From positions 1 to 36,436 of the forward strand of contig LCPX01000001.1 in assembly GCA_001003855.1 (NCBI GenBank): 36,436 nt of DNA, read 5' to 3'. Position numbers and translations under genes: made by a program. This stretch comes from Candidatus Moranbacteria bacterium GW2011_GWE1_49_15 (GTDB lineage Bacteria > Patescibacteriota > Minisyncoccia > Moranbacterales > GWC2-37-73). Under the pieces are notes generated by a model. The model searched no databases and was not told the origin of the DNA. It worked only from the letters and a program-made list of their open reading frames with translations. Below, piece after piece: positions 8,680 to 15,536 of this stretch (positions within the stretch are counted from its first letter, which is position 1; every line of letters begins with the position of its first letter).

Positions 8680-8698
8680 TGTGCGTCGTGAGGGATTC
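8680..8698 (-). repeat. 19-bp duplicate of the 3' end of tRNA-Lys
   Basis: TGTGCGTCGTGAGGGATTC at 8680-8698 is identical to 9059-9077 (3' end of tRNA-Lys plus 2 bp downstream). Confidence 0.93.
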
Positions 8699-8873
8699 CC
8701 TATTGGTCTGGGATTTTTATTTTGTGGGATTTACGCATCACTCGCTCGCCGTCGCTCACTCGTTCTTTGTCCTGGGCAGCGCTGAATGCTCGCGCGCTCG
8801 CATCCATCGACGCACGCTAGGATGGCTTTCTGCTGAAAGTCATCCTGCTTAGCTCCTGCCAGTTCGAATCCCT
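8691..8873. repeat. Inverted-repeat-bounded unit II (tRNA T-arm-like termini)
   Basis: AGGGATTC (8691-8698) ... GAATCCCT (8866-8873). Interior holds the 11-bp stem GGATGGCTTTC/GAAAGTCATCC (one G-T) and CTCGCTCGCCGTCGCTCACTCG. Confidence 0.7.
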
Positions 8874-8885
8874 TTCCATTGACAT

Positions 8886-9007
8886 GAGGGATTCCTCCTC
8901 ACCCGTCGCTCGGCGTGCCTTCAGCACAAGCCTCGCTCCTCCTTCGGAGCCGGGGTTTTCAAAAACGCAAAGCAGTTTGCATTTTTGAAATACCCTTCGA
9001 ATCCCTC
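8886..9007. repeat. Inverted-repeat-bounded unit I (tRNA T-arm-like termini)
   Basis: GAGGGATTC (8886-8894) ... GAATCCCTC (8999-9007). Interior holds the 15-bp stem TTTCAAAAACGCAAA/TTTGCATTTTTGAAA with one wobble and a CGTCGCTCGGCG core. Confidence 0.7.
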
Positions 9008-9019
9008 TTCGAAATGCTA

Positions 9020-9059
9020 ATATTAAAAAAGACCCCTTTCATGGGGTCTTTTTTAATAT
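9020..9059. terminator. Terminator after tRNA-Lys
   Basis: ATATTAAAAAAGACCCC(9020-9036)-TTTCAT-GGGGTCTTTTTTAATAT(9043-9059): 17-bp perfect stem with A/T tracts. Confidence 0.9.
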
Positions 9060-9060
9060 G

Positions 9061-9133
9061 TGCGTCGTGAGGGATTCGAACCCCCGACCATCGGCTTAAA
9101 AGGCCGTTGCTCTACCAACTGAGCTAACGACGC
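9061..9133 (-). tRNA. tRNA-Lys(UUU)
   Basis: Minus strand GCGTCGTTAGCTCAGTTGGTAGAGCAACGGCCTTTTAAGCCGATGGTCGGGGGTTCGAATCCCTCACGACGCA. 7-bp acceptor, D, anticodon and T arms all visible; anticodon loop CTTTTAA gives TTT. CCA is not encoded. Confidence 0.96.
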
Positions 9134-9168
9134 ATATCTTAAAATAGGACATGCGAACAACAAATCGA

Positions 9169-9196
9169 ATTATACCGGAAATAAAATATCCGTCAA
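9169..9196 (-). promoter_or_regulatory. Sigma70-type promoter for tRNA-Lys
   Basis: Minus strand TTGACG (9196-9191) - 16 bp - TATAAT (9174-9169); predicted start ~30 bp upstream of the tRNA. Confidence 0.8.
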
Positions 9197-9211
9197 CCCG
9201 GACGCCACGTC

Positions 9212-9739
9212 CTATTTCCCGCGCCTGCTTATAAGGATAAGGAAGAGGAGGGGCGAAACCATCCATAAAATAATGGCTAACGGGGAGGTGAAGTAATCCA
9301 GGGATCCTATGGAGATATATTTCAATATCTGTTTTTCCGGCAGAAAAGTGAACACGATACTGGCCAAAAGTCCCGCCTCCAGAAAACTCAAGACGACGAC
9401 CTGCCAAATCGACAGTCCGGACCCGGAAAGATGGATTTCAAAAAGACTGCTGTCGATTATGGTAAGGAAAACGACTAGTGTCAGGAAAACCACCAAAGGC
9501 ATGTATTTGCCGAAATCAGCCACTTCCCCCATGGCCGCTTGCATTATCGCGAAAGATATGTAGATATTTATCAAGGCGTTATGCAGCCTGAATCTTCCGA
9601 TAACCACCCAGAAAGCCAGACTGATGACCAGAAGCAGCGCCGCTATGGCGGAAAGCTCCGCCGCCAATCCGGAAGAAGTGAATTTTGCCAACATGTTCCC
9701 CATATTTTTGCATTTTATATCTACGAATAGATTATACAA
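9212..9739 (-). CDS. Hypothetical multi-pass membrane protein
   Basis: 175 aa with several hydrophobic segments. Real start may be an internal Met (MGNMLAKF...). Confidence 0.65.
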   Translation of the reverse strand: MYNLFVDIKCKNMGNMLAKFTSSGLAAELSAIAALLLVISLAFWVVIGRFRLHNALINIYISFAIMQAAMGEVADFGKYMPLVVFLTLVVFLTIIDSSLFEIHLSGSGLSIWQVVVLSFLEAGLLASIVFTFLPEKQILKYISIGSLDYFTSPLAIILWMVSPLLFLILISRRGK

Positions 9740-9895
9740 CGGGTCGGGAAACCATGGAAGCCCGTACTGGACAAAATCGGCTTTTCAGGTTATTCTTATG
9801 GAAGAAAAAGTATGGAAAATAAAGCTAAAAACAATAGGGTCTTTTCATGATGCGGATTTGAATACGCATTTTTGTTTGCCCCGAACAAGGAATTT

Positions 9896-11356
9896 ATGAT
9901 AGACATCAACAATAAGAAATTCAAACTCGCCTTTTTTTGGACCCTGGTCGCCATGTTCTTCATGACGTCCTCCTTACTGATCCTCTACGCCTTCGGGTAC
10001 ACCTTCAATCCGGAAAGGGGCATCTTCGTCCACGCCGGATCCATCACCGTGAAATCCAATCCTCTCTCCATAGAGGTGATACTGAACGACGCGAACGTTT
10101 CAAAGAAACTCAACAGGATCAACAGCTCGATAAATATCGGCCGGGTCAAACCTGGCGAATATATCCTGAAAGTGGAAGCTCCCGATTTCAATACCTGGTC
10201 GAAGAAGATTTCGGTACATAGCGGGCTTTCCACTGAATTTTGGAACGTGCTCCTGACAAGGAAAGAATATGCGCGGGAAAACCATGGAACGGAAGGCATA
10301 GACGATTTCTTCATCTCTCCAAGAAAAAACCTGGTAGCAGGAGTTAAGACCGAAAACGGCCGGCTCTCAATCACCATCACCAATACGGATACGAACACCA
10401 GTGAAACGGCTTTCACTTCGGCGGACCACAGTTTCACGCAGGATCCGGAGGAAAACATCGAGTGGGCCCCTCAATCCCAAAAAATCATCGTCCCCCTGAT
10501 GTCCGGAGAAGAAAAGCTCTACCTTATAGCCGACCTGGACTCGAAGGAAAACATCATGCTCGACGAGCTGGCGGGAACTTCCGATATCTCGAGCGTGAGA
10601 TGGGACAGCGAAAACAAGAACGTCGTATATTTCATCACCGAAGGCAACCTCTACAGATTGGACATCAAGGAACCCCAGGACAAAAAGATTATCGCCTCAA
10701 ACATCGCAGGCTATGACATCTCGGGACAATACATTTATTATTTCCAACTTCCCGGCGGACTGATCTTCCGCACGAACCTGGAGGCCACCTCGGAGCCCCT
10801 GCAGATCACGACGTCCGCTCCTTCGAAAATGGAGGACCCTTCCTACAAGATAATCGTATATGACGAAAAAAGGATTGCCCTGCGGAACGGAAGCGGCCGG
10901 CTTTTCATATTCAACAAAGGGGAGAAGGATTCGTATTTCAAGGAGCTCCTCGCCGACGCCAAAGGCTCGCAATTTTCAAACGACGGCAAAAAACTCCTGT
11001 TCTGGAACAACCGGGAGATATACGCCTATTTCACAAAGGATTGGCAGACCCAACCATACAGGAGTGAAAATGAAACCATTTCCATCACCCGCTTTTCACA
11101 ACCGTTGAAAAACGTCCAATGGAGCAATGATTATGAACATGTCATTTTCTCAGTGAACGGACAACTGAAAATCACGGAGTTGGACCACCGCGACAACACC
11201 AACACTTTCGATATAGCTAACTTCTCCGGTTCGGATCAGAAGGTCGTAAGCAATTTCTCGCAAGGAAGGATATATTTCACGGATAACGTCGCCGAAGGGC
11301 CGCGCGTCCTCCAATCGATCCAATTTCCAGAAAAGGCAAGCCTTCTTGGATTCTAA
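9896..11356 (+). CDS. PEGA-domain membrane-anchored protein with TolB/propeller-like C-terminus
   Basis: N-terminal TM segment; 'GSITVKSNPLSIEVILNDANVSKKLN...VKPGEYILKVEAPDFNTWSKKISV' fits PEGA; propeller-like repeats follow. Start chosen at MIDINNKK (ORF opens at 9872). Confidence 0.75.
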   Translation: MIDINNKKFKLAFFWTLVAMFFMTSSLLILYAFGYTFNPERGIFVHAGSITVKSNPLSIEVILNDANVSKKLNRINSSINIGRVKPGEYILKVEAPDFNTWSKKISVHSGLSTEFWNVLLTRKEYARENHGTEGIDDFFISPRKNLVAGVKTENGRLSITITNTDTNTSETAFTSADHSFTQDPEENIEWAPQSQKIIVPLMSGEEKLYLIADLDSKENIMLDELAGTSDISSVRWDSENKNVVYFITEGNLYRLDIKEPQDKKIIASNIAGYDISGQYIYYFQLPGGLIFRTNLEATSEPLQITTSAPSKMEDPSYKIIVYDEKRIALRNGSGRLFIFNKGEKDSYFKELLADAKGSQFSNDGKKLLFWNNREIYAYFTKDWQTQPYRSENETISITRFSQPLKNVQWSNDYEHVIFSVNGQLKITELDHRDNTNTFDIANFSGSDQKVVSNFSQGRIYFTDNVAEGPRVLQSIQFPEKASLLGF

Positions 11357-11377
11357 AAGACCTCTGGCCGGACCGAC

Positions 11378-11405
11378 AAAAAACCGCACTCGGTGCGGTT
11401 TTTTT
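11378..11405. terminator. Bidirectional terminator between convergent genes
   Basis: AAAAAACCGCAC-TCG-cGTGCGGTTTTTTT type hairpin: CCGCAC 11384-11389, GTGCGG 11393-11398, with A/T tracts. Confidence 0.9.
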
Positions 11406-11411
11406 AATCTA

Positions 11412-11684
11412 TCAGCTTATTTCAAAACCTTCGAAGCCGGAAATTGCGTCTGAGAACTCGAAATCCACCCTTTCCACCGAAGCCCTATCCGGACCTTCTC
11501 GGCACCATTTTAAAAATTCATCAAGATCTTTCCTTTCTCCCTCGGCTTGAATTTCCACGGTGCCGTCGGTGAGATTTTTCGCATAACCGAAAAGAGACAG
11601 CTCCTCGGCCTTTTTCTTCGCCGAAGCGCGGAAAAGCACCCCTTGGACTTTCCCGAAAATTTTGATTTCCAAATGTCTTTTCAT
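11412..11684 (-). CDS. acyP: Acylphosphatase
   Basis: 90 aa; 'IKIFGKVQGVLFRASAKKKAEELSLFGYAKNLTDGTVEIQAEGE'. Confidence 0.93.
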   Translation of the reverse strand: MKRHLEIKIFGKVQGVLFRASAKKKAEELSLFGYAKNLTDGTVEIQAEGERKDLDEFLKWCREGPDRASVERVDFEFSDAISGFEGFEIS

Positions 11685-11717
11685 AAAACATACTATCTGC
11701 GATCCGAAAGGAATATT

Positions 11718-12113
11718 TCATTCACCCCTCTTCCTCCTTCTTTTCCCGGCCTCCTCCACCTCGTCCTCATCCAATCCGAAATGGTGCGCGATTTCGTGCC
11801 AGACCGTTTCCTTCACGATTTCCCTGATGTCTTCAAGGCTTTCCGCTTCTTCCTCAATCGGCTTTTGAAATATGGTTATCTTGTCCGGCAAAACGTTCGT
11901 ATAGTGGTCTCCGCGCTCGGCTTGCGGCACACCCTCATAAAGCCCGAACAGTGTCCAACCGCTGCGGAGTTCAAGTTCACGCCTCTGCGCGGACGTAGGT
12001 TCGTCCTCGATGACTATTACCAGGTTGTCCAGTTTCGCCAAAAATTTTTCCGGTATCCCGCCGATTCCCTCATCCACTACCTGCTCGAAGCGTTCGCGGC
12101 TTATCCTATACAT
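11718..12113 (-). CDS. Zincin-like metallopeptidase (PF06262-type)
   Basis: 131 aa; 'ETVWHEIAHHFGLDEDEVEE' HExxH motif; 'LDNLVIVIEDEPT'. Confidence 0.8.
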   Translation of the reverse strand: MYRISRERFEQVVDEGIGGIPEKFLAKLDNLVIVIEDEPTSAQRRELELRSGWTLFGLYEGVPQAERGDHYTNVLPDKITIFQKPIEEEAESLEDIREIVKETVWHEIAHHFGLDEDEVEEAGKRRRKRGE

Positions 12114-12717
12114 GCCTGTCGCCTTTGAGGCCTTTGCGGTAAGCGGCCACCTCTTTGGAAAAAGCTGCCGCCTGCAAAACTATGACCAATGCTATCATGA
12201 CCAAGTATGACCAATGGATCCAACTGTCAGGGCGGCCTGTTCGCAAAAACGCATGGTTGATCGTATGGAAGCCGACCAAATAGAAAAGCACGTAGGCGAA
12301 GCTGTGCAGCCATTTCCAGGATTTCACTCCGATGAATTTGATGACTCCGCCGAACGAAGTCGCCGTCAGGACCAAGGCCCAGAAAAGGGCGACCAATCCT
12401 ATATAATCCGCCAACCTCAATGTCCCCAAGCCCTGCCTGTCATATATGACCAACCCGGCATGCACCAGGGAAAGCAAGAAAAACCATATTCCCAACTCCC
12501 CCCTCCAACTCCACGGCATTTCCCAGGGAAGATGGTCGACGATTGGTCGCCACAGCTTCATGATCGGCCCGATGATCAGAACCAAAAACAAAAGCGTGAA
12601 AGAAGCGGCCGCCACGGAACGGTTGAGCCCTGCTCCGGAAAAACCGAAAATGCAGATCAGTGCGGCCGAAAGGATTGCTACGACAAGATGGTTGCGGAAC
12701 CGGTTGGAAAAATCCAT
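12106..12717 (-). CDS. Ferric-reductase-like transmembrane protein (MsrQ/FRD family)
   Basis: Several TM segments with 'LSLVHAGLV', 'WKWLHSFAYVLFYLVGFHTINHAF'. Start chosen at MDFSNRFRNH; overlaps the metallopeptidase start by 8 bp. Confidence 0.7.
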   Translation of the reverse strand: MDFSNRFRNHLVVAILSAALICIFGFSGAGLNRSVAAASFTLLFLVLIIGPIMKLWRPIVDHLPWEMPWSWRGELGIWFFLLSLVHAGLVIYDRQGLGTLRLADYIGLVALFWALVLTATSFGGVIKFIGVKSWKWLHSFAYVLFYLVGFHTINHAFLRTGRPDSWIHWSYLVMIALVIVLQAAAFSKEVAAYRKGLKGDRHV

Positions 12718-12875
12718 ATTTTTGAAAAATAAATATCGCCCGAAGGCGCTTGCTTGATAATTATGTTTCAATTATACCACATCGCCGCACCATCCCCGCA
12801 AACGAAAAAAGGCGATGAAATCCCGGACGCAACAAAAAAACCGGGTGTCGTCGACTTGCTTACTTTCGACCGGTT

Positions 12876-13427
12876 TCAATGGATCACGACCGGAGTACCT
12901 ATTGGAGCCCATTCATAAACCCTCTTCGCCGCTCCGACGCCAAGCCTCACGCATCCGTGGGAAACCGGGGTTCCCAGATGGCTGGCCCCCTCCTTGTATC
13001 CGTTGGGCCATTCCGGAAGCTCGTGGATACCGTGCGACCCTGAAGGCGTGAATGCCATCCAATAAGGCATGTACAGCCCGTATTCCTCCGACCAGGCCCT
13101 CCTGGCCTTGTTATAAACCTTAAACGTCCCTTTCGGCGTCGCCATAGATCTCTTGCCGGAGGAAATAAGATATGACCCCGCCGACTTCCCGTCCTGATAG
13201 AGGGTCATGGTCTGCCTGGAGAGACTGATGTCGATATATTTCCCTTTCTTATATTTGGCCGTTGATTTCTCCCCGAGGAGCATTATCCGCACTTCGCTTC
13301 CGTCATCCGGCACCAAAGTGATGTCGTTGCCGGCGGCGGATTCGAAAGCCATTGCGGATGCGGAAAAACAGAATAAAATAGCCAGCGACAAAACAACCGC
13401 CGTTGAAACCATTTTTGATTTTTTCAT
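12876..13427 (-). CDS. Secreted L,D-transpeptidase (YkuD domain)
   Basis: 'MKKSKMVSTAVVLSLAILFCFSASAMA' signal peptide; 'HGIHELPEWPNGYKEGASHLGTPVSHGCVRLG' catalytic motif (SHGCVR). Confidence 0.93.
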   Translation of the reverse strand: MKKSKMVSTAVVLSLAILFCFSASAMAFESAAGNDITLVPDDGSEVRIMLLGEKSTAKYKKGKYIDISLSRQTMTLYQDGKSAGSYLISSGKRSMATPKGTFKVYNKARRAWSEEYGLYMPYWMAFTPSGSHGIHELPEWPNGYKEGASHLGTPVSHGCVRLGVGAAKRVYEWAPIGTPVVIH

Positions 13428-13621
13428 TGGAAAAAGCATAACCTTTGCGATAAATAGCATCGAACATCTTCATATGAAGTATTACAAACACAAGGGCGGT
13501 CTATTGCTCTTGGAGGGTGGTTTGCGGCAGAAAGGCACCTACAGAAAACGACTTGATTGCGAATTGCCGTATCCGCTTTAAAATACCTAATATAAGCCAC
13601 TTTTTTATAATAATTTAGAAG

Positions 13622-13630
13622 TTATCCACA
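13622..13630 (+). promoter_or_regulatory. Consensus DnaA-box sequence TTATCCACA
   Basis: Exact 9-mer, 8 bp upstream of the -35 box at 13639. Confidence 0.5.
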
Positions 13631-13638
13631 CCTCATTC

Positions 13639-13666
13639 TTGACAAATGTGGTTTCTATATTATAAT
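13639..13666 (+). promoter_or_regulatory. Consensus sigma70-type promoter
   Basis: TTGACA (13639-13644) - 16 bp - TATAAT (13661-13666); both hexamers are exact consensus. Confidence 0.88.
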
Positions 13667-13669
13667 TCG

Positions 13670-13907
13670 GTCGCAATTAAATGAAAACATATGCGACAGC
13701 ATAGATGCACAAAACCCAATAACCCCGCGATGTACTGGGAGCAATCCGCAGGTATTTTCGCTGTGGATCACGGATCCTCCCTCACGCGTCTGCCCAAGGT
13801 GGTTTTTGCATCAAGAAAAAGTTTGCCGGATATTTTTCATAAAATCTTCTAAACTGTTTCCCGAAGCGAAAAGCAAAGAACATCTCGGCCAGGCGGCCGA
13901 GTTTTTT
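13670..13907 (+). ncRNA. Candidate structured small RNA (or long leader with terminator)
   Basis: Between the 13639 promoter and the terminator at 13884-13907: 5' hairpin GTCGCA/TGCGAC (13670-13675/13692-13697), then a long rod at 13704-13812. No convincing ORF. Confidence 0.6.
13884..13907 (+). terminator. Intrinsic terminator
   Basis: CTCGGCC-AGGC-GGCCGAG followed by TTTTTT. Confidence 0.92.
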
Positions 13908-14005
13908 GTGCGCCTGCAATGCTCTTTAACAATCAAACAGAAGGAAGGAGGAGAGACGGTTCCGGTCCGCGGCGGCGATAGGATGTCCGATTATGTTTTT
14001 CCAAA

Positions 14006-15208
14006 ATGACCCGGGAGGAAAAAATGGCGAGGAAAATATTGGCGCTCTACATCACTATCAGTTTCCTTTTCAACTTCTCGCACTCTTTCGTATTCGCGAT
14101 CTATACGGTCTTTCTCAAGGAAAGAGGCATGGACCTGATGCAAATCAACCTGATCAACGCTTTCTTCATGTTCGCCATCTTCATCTTCGAGATACCCACG
14201 GGATCTTTCGCGGACAGATACGGCAGGAAGGCTTCCATAGTTCTCGGAAGCGTTTTCTATGGCGGGGGGATGCTGGCCTATTATTTCTCAGACAGCTTCT
14301 GGGGTTTCGTCATCGCGGAACTGACGCTGGCTTTCGGCGCGACGATGTATTCGGGAGCAACCGAGGCCTGGGCCGTCGATTCGCTCAAATTTTACAGCTA
14401 CGACGGATGCCTGCTGGAAATATTCAAACGGGAATCCCAGTTCAAGCAGCTCGGGATAGTCATCGGGGCGCTGATCGGATCATATGTCGCAAATTACGAT
14501 TTGGCTCTTCCCTGGCTCATGGCTTTCGCGGCCAATATCGCCTTCGCGCTTTTCTGCCAAGCTACGATACGCGAAGACTATTTCAAACACAACCGGAGCT
14601 TGGCGAAAAACGCTTCTATGGCACTTATCGCCAAAGACAGCTTCCATTTCGGGGTGAAGGAAAAAAGGGTGTTCTTCGCGATACTCTTCACTTCCGCCAT
14701 CTTCATGTGCTTCCAACCGCTGAATATGTATTGGAACATAGTACTTACTGAAAGTTACGGGCTCAGCGTCGGATCACTGGGCTGGATGTTCATGGGAGTT
14801 TCCGCTTTCATCGTGATCGGAAGCCAATTCTCCACGGCCTTCGCCAAAAAATTCAAAAATGAAAGCGAAGCGCTCGTGCTCTCGCAAGTCGTGACGACCG
14901 CGGGGATCCTGGTCGCCGCCCTAATGGCCGAGCTTCCCATTTTCGTCGCGGGATTCCTTTTCCATGAGCTGGGACGCGGACTCTTCGGCCCTCTCAAACA
15001 AAGCTACATCAACCACCGCATCCCCAGTGAGAAAAGGGCGACCATCCTCTCTTTCGATTCCATGATCAACAAGGGAGCGGCGCTTGTCGGATTGGTGGTT
15101 TCCGGATATGTCGCCAAAATTTTTTCCATCTCCGTTTCATGGATTGGAGCGGGATTGGCACTGGCGGCATTTATCCCTCTTTTCCTTTCCTTCAAACCGA
15201 AGGAATGA
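14006..15208 (+). CDS. MFS transporter
   Basis: 400 aa, ~12 TM; 'GSFADRYGRKASIVLG' MFS motif A. Start may be at MARKILA (14024). Confidence 0.88.
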   Translation: MTREEKMARKILALYITISFLFNFSHSFVFAIYTVFLKERGMDLMQINLINAFFMFAIFIFEIPTGSFADRYGRKASIVLGSVFYGGGMLAYYFSDSFWGFVIAELTLAFGATMYSGATEAWAVDSLKFYSYDGCLLEIFKRESQFKQLGIVIGALIGSYVANYDLALPWLMAFAANIAFALFCQATIREDYFKHNRSLAKNASMALIAKDSFHFGVKEKRVFFAILFTSAIFMCFQPLNMYWNIVLTESYGLSVGSLGWMFMGVSAFIVIGSQFSTAFAKKFKNESEALVLSQVVTTAGILVAALMAELPIFVAGFLFHELGRGLFGPLKQSYINHRIPSEKRATILSFDSMINKGAALVGLVVSGYVAKIFSISVSWIGAGLALAAFIPLFLSFKPKE

Positions 15209-15224
15209 CCTGGTTAAAACAAAA

Positions 15225-15246
15225 CGCGCATCGAACCTGATGCGCG
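15225..15246. terminator. Terminator downstream of the MFS gene
   Basis: CGCGCATC-GAACCT-GATGCGCG then CTTTTTTT; also works in reverse (...GCGTTTTGTTTT). Confidence 0.85.
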
Positions 15247-15536
15247 CTTTTTTTATCTTTTCGCCCATTGAGGAGTCGCTTCGCTCCCAAAACCCCTCGG
15301 TTTTGATATTTCCGCCACGGGGAAAATCCTTTTTCCCAACGCCCTTTTCCCACAATGCCGAAAAACAAAAAAATACTCCTTACGGAGTATTTCTTTTTTA
15401 TCGTTTCGCCCAATAAGGGGTCGCTTCGCTCCTTGAAACCTTGCGGTTTCAATGCTTCCACCCCGGGAAAACTTTCGTTTTCCCGACCCCTTTCTAATCC
15501 ACAATAGCCAAAAAGAAAAAACGCCGAAGCGTTTTT
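15225..15536 (-). repeat. Tandem ~145-bp structured repeat downstream of rpsI (2 full units plus the rpsI 3' end as a partial third)
   Basis: Hairpins begin at 15225, 15371 and 15516. Each is followed on + by T-run-ATC(T/G)TTTCGCCCA-type sequence, and in units 1-2 by GGGTCGCTTCGCTCC/GGAGTCGCTTCGCTCC, an AAACC-NNNN-GGTTT hairpin and a GGGAAAA...TTTTCCC hairpin. Confidence 0.85.

Noticed and set aside
8469-8852. 127-aa plus-strand ORF entering the repeat region
   Set aside because: Starts antisense to the lipoprotein gene and ends in repeat sequence; no coding support.
8655-9020. tmRNA or RNase P RNA in the minus-strand interval next to tRNA-Lys
   Set aside because: Length is suitable, but I could not find the tmRNA 5' end, a tag reading frame, or RNase P conserved motifs. 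The inverted-repeat unit description fits better.
13704-13812. SRP (4.5S) RNA
   Set aside because: No GGAAGGAAGCA-type apical loop/asymmetric loop signature in the rod.
15225-15536. CRISPR array
   Set aside because: Repeat unit is ~145 bp, only two to three copies, internally structured and homologous throughout; no short repeats with unique spacers and no cas genes.
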